From JANOBD01 sp031411495 (GTDB taxonomy: Bacteria; Planctomycetota; Phycisphaerae; Tepidisphaerales; Tepidisphaeraceae): a stretch of 64,000 nucleotides of DNA. The stretch spans positions 35,290 to 99,289 of the forward strand of contig JANOBD010000219.1 of NCBI GenBank assembly GCA_031411495.1, read 5' to 3'. Made by a program: the position numbers and the translations under genes. The notes beneath the pieces are model-generated. The model was not told the origin of the DNA, ran no database searches, and saw only the letters and a list, made by a program, of their open reading frames with translations. Shown here piece by piece: positions 27,200 through 35,498 of the stretch; within the stretch, counting starts at the first letter, position 1, and each line of letters opens with the position of its first letter.

Positions 27200-28180
27200 A
27201 TGCATCCCACCACCTACACGCGGGCCAATGATAACTCGGGCGCGATCTCTTCAATTGCCTCGAACCAGATGGCCAAGTTTCTCGCCGGCGGAACGACGCT
27301 GGTCGACCTGATGAAACTGGATGTCGAAAGCCCTTCGACCCTGATCGACGTTTCCCGGCTCCCGTCGAAAGACATTCGATCGGCCAATGGCGGCCTCGAA
27401 ATCGGCGCCGCCGCGTCGAACACCGCCGTTGCCAACGATGCCGTGGTGAAGCAAAGGTTCCCGGTCCTTCCCCAGGCCATCCTCGCTGGCGCGACGCAGC
27501 AGATTCGAAATATGGCGAGTGTCGGCGGTAATCTGCTGCAGCGGGTTCGCTGTCCTTACTTCCGCGATGGAATCTCACCCTGCAACAAACGGTCGCCTGG
27601 CTCAGGCTGCAGCGCGAAGGGTGGGCTCGAGACTTCGCTTGCGGTCCTCGGCACCAGCGATGCATGTTACGCCACGCATCCCAGCGACATGGCGGTTGCG
27701 CTCGTGGCGTTGGAAGCGGTGGTCCGCGTCGAAGGCCCTGGCGGAAAGCGGGAGATTCCGATCGAAGCGTTCCACACGCTCCCCGGCGCGACGCCGCACA
27801 TCGAATCGACGCTCGCCCGCGATGAACTGATCACGTCGGTCTTCATTCCCGACTCGCCTCGCGCTGCGAAATCGCTCTACACGAAGATGCGCGACCGCGC
27901 CAGCTACGAGTTTGCGCTCGCGAGCTGCGCGGCGGCAGTGGAACTGAATGACACGGGTATCGCTTCGGTGCGCATCGCACTCGGCGGTGTGGGGACCAAG
28001 CCCTGGCGGAGCAGCGATGCGGAAGCCGTCCTGATCGGAAAGAAGCCGGGCGAGGAACTTTTCCAGGCCGCCGCCAAGGCTGCGCTGAAGGATGCGAAGC
28101 CGCTGCCCGGAAACGCTTTCAAGGTCGAACTTGCGGAGCGGGTCATCGTGAAGACACTTAAGACCCTGTTGATGGTCTAA
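27200..28180 (+). CDS. FAD-binding subunit of the Mo hydroxylase with extra Fe-S loop, PaoB-like
   Basis: 326 residues of the CO dehydrogenase flavoprotein/xanthine dehydrogenase FAD family. The FAD motifs FLAGGTTLVDLMKLD and IRNMASVGGNLLQR are present. Between them and the C-terminal domain lies RCPYFRDGISPCNKRSPGSG followed by Cys, a Cys-bearing insertion also found in PaoB, where it holds a 4Fe-4S cluster. It passes electrons onward to the terminal acceptor. Only two bases separate its stop from the xdhC-like start. Confidence 0.92.
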   Translation: MHPTTYTRANDNSGAISSIASNQMAKFLAGGTTLVDLMKLDVESPSTLIDVSRLPSKDIRSANGGLEIGAAASNTAVANDAVVKQRFPVLPQAILAGATQQIRNMASVGGNLLQRVRCPYFRDGISPCNKRSPGSGCSAKGGLETSLAVLGTSDACYATHPSDMAVALVALEAVVRVEGPGGKREIPIEAFHTLPGATPHIESTLARDELITSVFIPDSPRAAKSLYTKMRDRASYEFALASCAAAVELNDTGIASVRIALGGVGTKPWRSSDAEAVLIGKKPGEELFQAAAKAALKDAKPLPGNAFKVELAERVIVKTLKTLLMV

Positions 28181-28182
28181 AC

Positions 28183-29217
28183 ATGTCTGACGCCCGCTCG
28201 ATTCTTCGCCTCTACGATCACGCCCGCGCGAATGGATTTTCCGTCGTCCTGGCAACCGTGCTTCGCACATTCGGCTCAACCTACCGCAAAGCCGGCGCGC
28301 GCATGATGCTGTGCGCGGATGGTTCGCGCGTCGGCGTTGTCAGCGGCGGATGCCTGGAAGGTGATGTCACGCGGCGCGCCTGGTTCCTCAAGGCCGTGAA
28401 CGAAGCCGAGTTGATTCGCTACGACACCGGCTCCGGAGACGACGCAACCTACGAGTTCGGCCTGGGCTGTCGAGGCGTGGTGGACGTGCTCATCGAGCGG
28501 CTCGACCTGGTCAACGAGCCGAACGTCATCCGCATGCTTCGCGAATCCGTTGCAGAGCGCGCCTCGCAAACGCTCAGGATCGACCTTTCGTCGATCCCGA
28601 TGGCGGGCGGCGAATCGATCGAAACTCCATCTGGCGATTACGTGGAGGAGATCCGGCCGCCCACGCAACTCCTCATATTCGGCTCGGGGGCGGATGTCCC
28701 GCCGCTGGTTCACTTCGCGCGGGAGCTTGGTTGGTCGATCATCGTCGTCGATCACAAGCTGCCGAGGTCAATGGTGGACGCGGGCGTCAACTATCTCTCA
28801 TCCGCGGCAGGAGAATGGACACGGCAGGTGAACGTTGATGGGCAGACCGCGTGCGTCTTCATGACCCACCGAATGAAAGACGATGCCGCTTATCTTGCCG
28901 ACGCGCTCCTGACGACGTCTTCGTTCCTCGGCTGCCTCGGGCCGGCGACGCGGACCGAGGCGCTGATCGACGAACTGGCGCTCGCCGGCGTCATCCTGAG
29001 TGACTCGGATCGTCAGCGGATCCGTGCACCCGTGGGGCTCGACCTCGGTGCAGAGCGGCCCCAGGAAATCGCGCTCGCAATCATCGCGGAAGTGGCCGCA
29101 TCGATGTCCGGCACGAGCGGCGGGCCACTCTGCGCGCGTGAGGGCCCGATCCATGGAATCGCGCCGACTCGGCAGGACTTGACTCGGCCCTCACGGACGG
29201 CGACGCCGCAAACATGA
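28183..29217 (+). CDS. XdhC/PaoD-type molybdenum cofactor insertion factor
   Basis: 344 residues. The N-terminal XdhC domain shows RTFGSTYRKAGARM and VSGGCLEGDV, and a C-terminal Rossmann domain has LLIFGSGADVPPLV. Such proteins bind the finished Mo cofactor, assist its sulfuration and hand it to the Mo subunit; they are not part of the mature enzyme. Its place right after the FAD subunit and its overlap of four bases with the mocA-like gene fit that role. Confidence 0.9.
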   Translation: MSDARSILRLYDHARANGFSVVLATVLRTFGSTYRKAGARMMLCADGSRVGVVSGGCLEGDVTRRAWFLKAVNEAELIRYDTGSGDDATYEFGLGCRGVVDVLIERLDLVNEPNVIRMLRESVAERASQTLRIDLSSIPMAGGESIETPSGDYVEEIRPPTQLLIFGSGADVPPLVHFARELGWSIIVVDHKLPRSMVDAGVNYLSSAAGEWTRQVNVDGQTACVFMTHRMKDDAAYLADALLTTSSFLGCLGPATRTEALIDELALAGVILSDSDRQRIRAPVGLDLGAERPQEIALAIIAEVAASMSGTSGGPLCAREGPIHGIAPTRQDLTRPSRTATPQT

Positions 29218-29816
29218 GTCGCCTCGCGATCATCCTCCTTGCCGCCGGCGGCTCGCGACGGCTGGGCTCGCCGAAACAGTTGATCGACGTCGATGGCGTG
29301 CCGCTGATTCATCACCTCTGCAGGCGATTGCTCGCGATCAATCCGACTGTATTCATTGCTGTCGTCGGTGCAGACGCGGATCGGGTCACCGCCGCCGTCG
29401 AAAAGCTTCCCGTTCAAATCGTCAGGAACGAGAGTTGGTCGCAAGGCCTGGGCACATCCATCGCCGCGGGCATCCGCGCCGCGGAGTCGACCGGCGTCGA
29501 TTCCGCACTCCTGGCGTTGTGTGATCAGCCGTCCATTCCCGAGAGCCATTTCCGCGCGCTGATCGATGGCTTCGGATCGAACGACTTCGACATCGTCGCG
29601 AGCGAGTACGACGGCGCGCCAGGCGTCCCCTCCGTCTTCGCGCGAACGGTATTCGATCGATTGCTTTCGCTCAGCGGCGACCGGGGTGCGAAATCGCTGA
29701 TGAACGATCCGGCACTGCGCGTCCAGCGCATCTCGTGTGACGCAGCACGCATCGATCTCGATACACGGTCGGATGTGGAATCGTTCCGAGCGGGCCAGTC
29801 ACGAGAGCAGATCTGA
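29214..29816 (+). CDS. Molybdenum cofactor cytidylyltransferase-like protein, MocA family
   Basis: 200 residues of the MobA-like NTP-transferase fold. The start LLAAGGSRRLGSPKQLI is the nucleotide-binding loop, and LLALCDQPSI the metal-binding segment. MocA makes the cytosine dinucleotide form of the Mo cofactor, which PaoC-type enzymes use, so operon context supports this rather than MobA (guanine form). The start overlaps xdhC by four bases (ATGA). The 3' end overlaps the convergent metallopeptidase gene by 18 bases. Confidence 0.87.
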   Translation: MSRLAIILLAAGGSRRLGSPKQLIDVDGVPLIHHLCRRLLAINPTVFIAVVGADADRVTAAVEKLPVQIVRNESWSQGLGTSIAAGIRAAESTGVDSALLALCDQPSIPESHFRALIDGFGSNDFDIVASEYDGAPGVPSVFARTVFDRLLSLSGDRGAKSLMNDPALRVQRISCDAARIDLDTRSDVESFRAGQSREQI

Positions 29817-31712
29817 ATTGCCGCGTGATCGCGCCGTAGACGTCGAAGTGGCACGGGCGACGACGAGTGTCTGCCCGTAGTTCTGGGCGAGCAGGAGCAG
29901 GTCGTCAAAGTTTACCACGCCGCTGTAGTTGATGTCGCCGTCCGCGAATGTGCCCGGCTGACCGTAGTGCTGCGCGAGGATGAGCAGGTCGTCGAAGGTG
30001 ACCGACCGCGACTGGTTGATGTCGCCAGGGATATAGAAGAAATTGACCGTCGGGTCCGATGCCAGCGCGTTGCCGGCCAGATCAGTGACGCCGGTGCCGG
30101 TCAGCGTGGCGAGGTAATCCCCCTTGGGCGGCGGAAAGGTCGCGAACTTGAAGGATGCGACGTTTGCCGTTGAGCCGGCATATTGGCTCGGGCGCGTCGA
30201 ACTGCTGGTGGTGTTCAGGAAAGTCAGGTCGGCCGAGTCGAGCGAGGCGGTCACGTCTTCATTGAACTCGAACTTCACGCCGAGCATCGTCGCGTAGACG
30301 AAAGATGATGAGGTGAGCGTCGGTGCGGCCGTATCGACCGTGATCGAAAGCGGGCCGGAGGCCGGGCTCGTGCCGCCGGCGTTTTCTGCCGTCGCGGTGA
30401 TCGAGTGGGTACCGTCTGCGATGCCGGAACTCGGGGTGAACGTCCATGCGTTGCCGGCGACTGTTGTCTGGCCGATCTCGACGCCGTCGGCGAATACGTG
30501 GATCGTAGTTCCCGCGGCTTCGCTGCTCGTACCGCTCAGCGTGGGCGTGTTGTCATTGGTGATGTTGTCGCTGCTGCTCGAGCCGGAATCGCTCGCCGAA
30601 TTGAGATCCGGCGTAGACGGTGCCGCCGGCGGCGCGACGATGATGTGGCTGGCCGACCGATAGACCGAGACGGCGCCGAAGGCATCTGTCGCCTGCGCGT
30701 AATAGGTGTAGCTTCCCGCCGGCAGCGCGCCGAGCGAGATCTCGGCGCTCCAGACGGAACCCGTGTTGTCGGTACCGACGAGTGTGTCCTTGGTCGTGAC
30801 GTTGCCGGACGCCTGCAGGCCGGGGATGCCGTTGGTCTCTCGGTAGAAGCGGACGCTCGCGACGCCGCCCGAGACGTCGTTCACACTGTTCGCGGTGAGA
30901 GTAAATGTGCCTCCGAGGGGGGATGACGCGACGGACGGGCTCAGGCTGGCAATCGTGGGCATCGGGTTGCCGCTGTTGGGTGCCCAGTTGTCGGTCGCGT
31001 CGGGGTTCACGCCCGGGTAGCCCAGGTCGATCAGCGATGCAGCCGACACGCGGCTCAATGGGTTGACCTGTCCGGTGTTGTAGTAGCCGGTCATCAGTTC
31101 GCGGCCGAAGAGGGATTCGCGCCAGTGGACGTCGCGTGTACCGGTGTTGCCGGTGTTCTCGACCGGGATCGATGCGAGCGCCTGGTTCGCCATCAGGTTT
31201 CGATATTCCGCCAGGGCCGACGCGCCGATGTAGGTCGGGTTGGTTCCGCCGTAATCGTTCACCAGGGCCGCACTGCTCCAGAGCGAACCGATTCCAAGGA
31301 CATGACCCATCTCGTGGGTGATCACGTCGACGATTGTCGAGTTGTTCAGGTCGGCGGTGTCGAACTGCATCACGCCGTTAATGGGTAACCGGGCGCCGGT
31401 AGTTCGACGATACTGATATTGAGCGCTGCCGAGAATGCCACCCGGGCCGTCGATCACATCCGCACTGGCTTCGATGCGGACATCGTCGACCGCACCGCCC
31501 CAGGCGCCGGCGCCCACGTCGGGAATATCTTCCGTCAGGATGGAGGTCCACCGCGCGGCGGCCGTGACGAAAGACGCCTGGTACGCGGTGTAGGCCGGGT
31601 CAGCCAGATCACTCGAGAAGATGAACTGGATTTGAAACCCCGCCACGAGCATGCGCCGCGACTCGAGGGATTCGCACGCCGGATGACGGACCAATGAACG
31701 GGTTTGGGCCAT
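29799..31712 (-). CDS. Secreted leishmanolysin-like metallopeptidase with FDDLL repeats
   Basis: 637 residues. The N-terminus (CESLESRRMLVAGF, LESR at 16-19) resembles the LEPRxLL extracellular signal of planctomycetes rather than a classical leader. The protease part has HEMGHVLGIG (zinc ligands His133 and His137, Glu134), a third His196 in VHWRES and a Met-turn ELMTGYYN, as in the M8 family. One or two Ig-like domains follow (from about 225 and 390). Two dockerin-like units close it: GDINQSRSVTFDDLLILAQ and GDINYSGVVNFDDLLLLAQ. There is no PEP-CTERM tail. Start ATG 31712 places the motif at the N-terminus; a longer frame to 31955 would bury it. Confidence 0.83.
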   Translation of the reverse strand: MAQTRSLVRHPACESLESRRMLVAGFQIQFIFSSDLADPAYTAYQASFVTAAARWTSILTEDIPDVGAGAWGGAVDDVRIEASADVIDGPGGILGSAQYQYRRTTGARLPINGVMQFDTADLNNSTIVDVITHEMGHVLGIGSLWSSAALVNDYGGTNPTYIGASALAEYRNLMANQALASIPVENTGNTGTRDVHWRESLFGRELMTGYYNTGQVNPLSRVSAASLIDLGYPGVNPDATDNWAPNSGNPMPTIASLSPSVASSPLGGTFTLTANSVNDVSGGVASVRFYRETNGIPGLQASGNVTTKDTLVGTDNTGSVWSAEISLGALPAGSYTYYAQATDAFGAVSVYRSASHIIVAPPAAPSTPDLNSASDSGSSSSDNITNDNTPTLSGTSSEAAGTTIHVFADGVEIGQTTVAGNAWTFTPSSGIADGTHSITATAENAGGTSPASGPLSITVDTAAPTLTSSSFVYATMLGVKFEFNEDVTASLDSADLTFLNTTSSSTRPSQYAGSTANVASFKFATFPPPKGDYLATLTGTGVTDLAGNALASDPTVNFFYIPGDINQSRSVTFDDLLILAQHYGQPGTFADGDINYSGVVNFDDLLLLAQNYGQTLVVARATSTSTARSRGNSDLLS

Positions 31713-31830
31713 GGATGCTGGAGTATACATGACGTCCGGCGGCGGGGACGCGATTTTAATGCGGTCCAAAGCGGGATTATCCCGAATCGACTTGATTATT
31801 GATGCGGAGCACGCCGATAATCGCACACCG

Positions 31831-33492
31831 ATGGCTGCATACCGACTCGAATTCATCCAATCGCTCGCCCGCCAGTTGGAGTTTGCGCCATCCGACATTC
31901 GTATTGCCCAGCTTAACGCCGCCGAAGGTCTCCTATATGACCTCGACGCCGCCAAGAGTTACCCGCGCGATTTCGTGATCTTCCGCGTCACCGGCTATCA
32001 ACGACGCGGCAGAATCGAAGCCGAGCAATACACCGGCCTCGCGCTCTTTCATGACCTTGGCGTGCTGATCGAGGAAGTGAGTTCATCTCTCGACCTCGTC
32101 GCTGCCCATGTGAATGAACCGGTGCTCGCGATCGATGACGTCACCGAGCGCTTCAACGTCACGAGCAAGACGATCCAGCGATGGCGTCGCAAAGGCTTAG
32201 TCAGTCGGCGGTTCGTTTTTCCGGATGGCAAAAAACGCGTGGGCTTCCTGCTTTCGAGCATCGAGCGATTCATCGCGCGAAATACTGAATCGGTCGTCAG
32301 CCAATCAAACCTGTTGCCCCTGACCGATGTTGAGCGCAGCTCGCTCGTTCGACATGCCGAGCGACTGGTGGCGACTCGGTGCACCGAAGCCGATCTCACG
32401 CGTCGACTGGCCCGCCGTTTCCAACGCTCGCCGCTCACGGTGCTGCACACGCTTCGCAAGCACGAACAGACGACGTCGACCTCGATCCTGGCTCGGTGTC
32501 GGAAGGAGCCCAAGTCGCTCCGCCGTGCGAAGATCGTCCGGTTGGCGCGTCGCGGCGTGCCGCTTCTGGAGATCGCCCGACGATATCACCGGCCGCGTGC
32601 GACGATCTATCGAATCGCGATCGACGAACGGATCGTGCGGATGACGCGACGGAAAGTCCGCTTCCACGACGATCCGCTGTATCACCTCGATGACGCGGAT
32701 GGCGCGATCAACTCGATCGTCGCATCCGCCCGCAATTCGCTCGTGAGTGACGAAGTGCGCGTGCCGCGCGGCTTGCCGCCATATCTGGGTGACCTGTATC
32801 GCACACCGCTGCTCACGCCGGTTCTGGAGAGGGCGCTCTTCCTCAGGTTCCACTACTTGAAGTATCGCTACGCGGCCGCGCGACGCCGGTTCGACCCGGA
32901 GACGGCACGAATTCGCGAATTGATCGCGCTCGAGCGCATGCAGAAGCGCGCCAACGACGTGAAAAACGAAATCGTTCGCGCCAACCTGCGCCTCGTCGTG
33001 AGCGTGGCCCGCAAACACCTTGGCCCGATGGGCGTGGCGGGGCATTCGAATCCGTCTCTGATGGAACTGGTCAGCGAAGGCAACATCATCCTCATGCGTG
33101 CGGCCGAAAGTTTCAACGTCCACAAGAATGTCCGCTTCAGCACTTACGCGACGTTGGCGCTCATGAAGGGTTTCGCCCGCATCGTTCCCGAACTGCGCCA
33201 ACAGTCTGCGTCGCGGCTGGATACCGAGATCGATATCGCCGATGCGCGTAACCATTCAACGCTCGAACGGCTCGCCGATCGGGACGAGGTTCGAAAGCTC
33301 CTGCAGTCGCTCTCAATCCAGGAGCGAACCGTCATCGCCAGGCAGTATGGCATCGATGGCCAGCCCGAGCCTTCCGGCCCGCTGAGTTATGAACGCCTCG
33401 GCCAGGAACTTGGCATCAGCAAGCATCGCGTGCGGGCGCTGGAGCAGTCGGCCCTGAGCAAGCTCCGCGACGCGATGCATTCTCACTCGTGA
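31831..33492 (+). CDS. Sigma-70 family sigma factor with MerR-like and further HTH segments
   Basis: 553 residues. The C-terminal half is a sigma-70 factor: region 1.2-like PPYLGDLYRTPLLTPVLERA (317-336), region 2 with IVRANLRLVVSVARKHLG (from 381) and NVRFSTYATLALMKG, then region 4 with ERLGQELGISKHRVRALEQS (521-540). The N-terminal half is unusual: an unknown domain (1-97), a MerR/excisionase-type helix-turn-helix (98-148, TERFNVTSKTIQRWRRKGLV), and two more HTH-like segments (185-211 and 237-262). The start is uncertain: ATG 31831 gives a natural N-terminus but has no Shine-Dalgarno sequence; ATG 31759 or 31711 is possible. It diverges from the secreted metallopeptidase gene. Confidence 0.8.
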   Translation: MAAYRLEFIQSLARQLEFAPSDIRIAQLNAAEGLLYDLDAAKSYPRDFVIFRVTGYQRRGRIEAEQYTGLALFHDLGVLIEEVSSSLDLVAAHVNEPVLAIDDVTERFNVTSKTIQRWRRKGLVSRRFVFPDGKKRVGFLLSSIERFIARNTESVVSQSNLLPLTDVERSSLVRHAERLVATRCTEADLTRRLARRFQRSPLTVLHTLRKHEQTTSTSILARCRKEPKSLRRAKIVRLARRGVPLLEIARRYHRPRATIYRIAIDERIVRMTRRKVRFHDDPLYHLDDADGAINSIVASARNSLVSDEVRVPRGLPPYLGDLYRTPLLTPVLERALFLRFHYLKYRYAAARRRFDPETARIRELIALERMQKRANDVKNEIVRANLRLVVSVARKHLGPMGVAGHSNPSLMELVSEGNIILMRAAESFNVHKNVRFSTYATLALMKGFARIVPELRQQSASRLDTEIDIADARNHSTLERLADRDEVRKLLQSLSIQERTVIARQYGIDGQPEPSGPLSYERLGQELGISKHRVRALEQSALSKLRDAMHSHS

Positions 33493-33498
33493 TACACC

Positions 33499-34251
33499 AT
33501 GCGCCGGCTCGCACTCGTCGCCCTCATTCCCATCCTGCTTGCGCTACAAACGCAGCCGGTGCCCGGGTTCCAGTTCGATCATGGCGGCATCGTTCGTGGC
33601 GACGTGACCGAGAAGCAAATCAGCCTGGTTTTCACCGGCGGGGATTTCGACGACGGCGTGCCGGCGATTCTTCGCATCGGCAAAGAGCGCGGCGTGCCGG
33701 TGAGCTTTTTCGTCACCGGCGACTTCCTGCGCCTCCATCCAGACTCGGCGAAAGCCGTCCTCGCGTCGGGCAATCTGCTCGGTCCGCACAGTGACAAGCA
33801 CCTGCTGTACTGTGATTGGGCAAATCGCGAAAAGTCGCTGGTGACGCGCGAGCAGTTTCTCACCGACCTTAAAAAGAATCTGGATGACCTGAAAGCGCTC
33901 GGGGCGCCGCCGAGCCCGTTCTTCGTCCCGCCCTACGAGTGGTTCAACGCCGAGCAGGTCGAATGGTCTGCCGAACTCGGCCTGCGATTGATTAACTTCA
34001 CGCCGGGCAGCGGCTCGAACCGCGACTACATTCCCGAATCCGACCCGAAGTTCACGCCATCGAAAGACATCTCCGCAGGCATCCTCAAGTACGAGTCCAC
34101 CGCCGAGTACGGGTTGAACGGTTTCATCCTCCTGCTCCACGCCGGCTCGATGCGGCAGGACAAGATGCACGACTATCTCGACGAACTGGTCGTGGCGCTT
34201 CAGCATCGCGGATACGAGTTCGTGACGTTGGAGAAGTTGCTCGGCAAGTGA
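33499..34251 (+). CDS. Exported polysaccharide deacetylase (NodB-like)
   Basis: 250 residues with a signal peptide (LALVALIPILLALQTQPVPG). NodB-fold motifs are visible: VFTGGDFDDG with the paired Asp51/Asp52, GPHSDKH with metal ligands His97 and His101, FFVPPYEWF, and the late ILLLHAG. It should remove acetyl groups from an N- or O-acetylated glycan in the envelope. It starts six bases after the sigma factor stop, so the two may be co-transcribed. The substrate is not deducible. Confidence 0.85.
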   Translation: MRRLALVALIPILLALQTQPVPGFQFDHGGIVRGDVTEKQISLVFTGGDFDDGVPAILRIGKERGVPVSFFVTGDFLRLHPDSAKAVLASGNLLGPHSDKHLLYCDWANREKSLVTREQFLTDLKKNLDDLKALGAPPSPFFVPPYEWFNAEQVEWSAELGLRLINFTPGSGSNRDYIPESDPKFTPSKDISAGILKYESTAEYGLNGFILLLHAGSMRQDKMHDYLDELVVALQHRGYEFVTLEKLLGK

Positions 34252-34302
34252 CAGTCGTGCGGGTTTCGGTATGATCGAACGTACCTGCTAACGGGACTGT
34301 TC

Positions 34303-34734
34303 ATGGCCACGAGTCTTTGTGAGAAATGCGTCGCACTTTGCTGCCGCTACTTTGCGCTGCCGATCGATAATCCGACTGACGTCACCGATTACGACAATAT
34401 CCGCTGGTATCTGCTGCACGAGAACGTCGTGGTCTTCATCGAAGACGGGCAGTGGTACATCGGCGTGTTGACCAAGTGCAAACACCTTCAGCCCGACAAT
34501 CGCTGCGGCATCTATGAGACCCGCCCGCGAATCTGCCGGAAATACACGACCGACAACTGCGACTACCACGGCGCTGAGTACGGATACGACAAGCTTTTCA
34601 CGAGTGCCGAGCAGCTTCGCGAGTTCGCGGAGAAAGAGCTCGGCCGATCGATTCTGCCGCGCAACAAACCCGCGGCCCGGCTCAAGGTGCGAAAGAAGAA
34701 CGGGAAGCGACGCGTCGCGCTGCCTCTGGCATGA
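34303..34734 (+). CDS. YkgJ-family cysteine cluster protein
   Basis: 143 residues. The N-terminal half carries the family's metal-binding cysteines: CEKCVALCC, then TKCKHL, NRCGIYETRPRICRKY and DNCDYH. The family is annotated as putative zinc or iron chelators, but its actual role is not established. The C-terminus is basic (LKVRKKNGKRRVA). It follows the deacetylase by 51 bases and precedes fliN. Confidence 0.85.
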   Translation: MATSLCEKCVALCCRYFALPIDNPTDVTDYDNIRWYLLHENVVVFIEDGQWYIGVLTKCKHLQPDNRCGIYETRPRICRKYTTDNCDYHGAEYGYDKLFTSAEQLREFAEKELGRSILPRNKPAARLKVRKKNGKRRVALPLA

Positions 34735-34835
34735 TTCCGGGTGCGCAATCGATTTTCAGGCAATTGAGGCCGGGCGCCCTCTTGCCGGTGCATGAACTTG
34801 GCCGATAATCCCCAGGTCGAAGCGAACGGATTCGC

Positions 34836-35150
34836 ATGGCCATTCTCACTCAAAAGCCCGCCGCCAAAACACCTTCGGTCACCCAGGGCGAGCTCTCGCG
34901 CATCCTGCAGATCCGCGTGCCCGTCATCGTGAAGCTCGCCGAGCGGAAAATCGACATCCAGGAAGTGCTTCGCCTTTCGACCGGCTCGATCGTCGAGTTT
35001 CACAAGAGCAGCGACGACCCGTTGGAACTGCTGATCAACAACAAGGCGATCGGCATCGGTATCGCGGTGAAAGTCGGCGAAAACTTCGGCATCAAGCTCA
35101 CCCAGGTCGGCGACGTCCGGCAGATCGTCGCCGCGATGGCGGCGAAATGA
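34836..35150 (+). CDS. fliN: Flagellar motor switch protein FliN
   Basis: 104 residues, close to the minimal FliN/SpoA domain. RILQIRVPVIVKLAERKI, the segment LSTGSIVEFHKSSDDPLELL and NNKAIGIGIAVKVGENFGIK are typical of FliN. In flagellate bacteria it forms the C-ring with FliG and FliM and sets rotation direction. No other flagellar gene occurs in this window, so it is an orphan here. A SpoA protein from a type III secretion system is the alternative. Confidence 0.87.
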   Translation: MAILTQKPAAKTPSVTQGELSRILQIRVPVIVKLAERKIDIQEVLRLSTGSIVEFHKSSDDPLELLINNKAIGIGIAVKVGENFGIKLTQVGDVRQIVAAMAAK

Positions 35151-35160
35151 TTTATTTCTA

Positions 35161-35262
35161 AACACGAAGCCACGAAGTCACGAAGCTGCAACTTACAGTT
35201 GAGTTGTTGATCCGCCCAGGTCTTCTCTGTGATTTTTGTCGCCGACTTCGCGCCCTTGTGGC
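35161..35262. repeat. Degenerate copy of the CACGAAGCCACGAAGTC inverted repeat
   Basis: The left arm CACGAAGCCACGAAGTCACG (from 35163) nearly matches the def-fmt element at 2404-2427. The right arm near 35245-35267 (CTTCGCGCCCTTGTGGCTCC) is its degenerate inverted partner, matching at about 16 of 23 positions. Confidence 0.6.
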
Positions 35263-35429
35263 TCCGCAAAATGCCCAGCGTTGTAGGGGTCGATTTTTCC
35301 AGTGTTCTGAAATCGAATCGATCCTCACCATCGCGATCCGAGATCCTTCAGCCGCTGAAGCGGCTTCTGGATGACAGAGTGCGCTCTGTTGACGAATCCG
35401 GTTGAGACCTGCCTGAAGCTACAAATCTC

Positions 35430-35470
35430 AAAAAACGAATCAGGACGAGCAAGTTGCTCGTCCTGATTCG
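35430..35470 (-). terminator. Rho-independent terminator of the htrA-like gene
   Basis: CGAATCAGGACGAGC (35436-35450) pairs perfectly with GCTCGTCCTGATTCG (35456-35470), a 15-bp stem with a 5-base loop. Read on the minus strand, six Ts (complement of 35430-35435) follow the stem. It lies 28 bases past the stop codon. Confidence 0.9.
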
Positions 35471-35498
35471 CGTCGTGTGAAGGTTCGATCAGACAGCA

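Larger units (their letters stand above)
35151..35498. other. Intergenic region holding a degenerate repeat and the htrA terminator
   Basis: 348 bases between fliN and the htrA stop. It contains the inverted-repeat element at 35161-35262, a short hairpin AGCCGC-TGAA-GCGGCT (35350-35365) that could end the fliN transcript, and a strong minus-strand terminator at 35436-35470. No protein gene is apparent. Confidence 0.6.
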
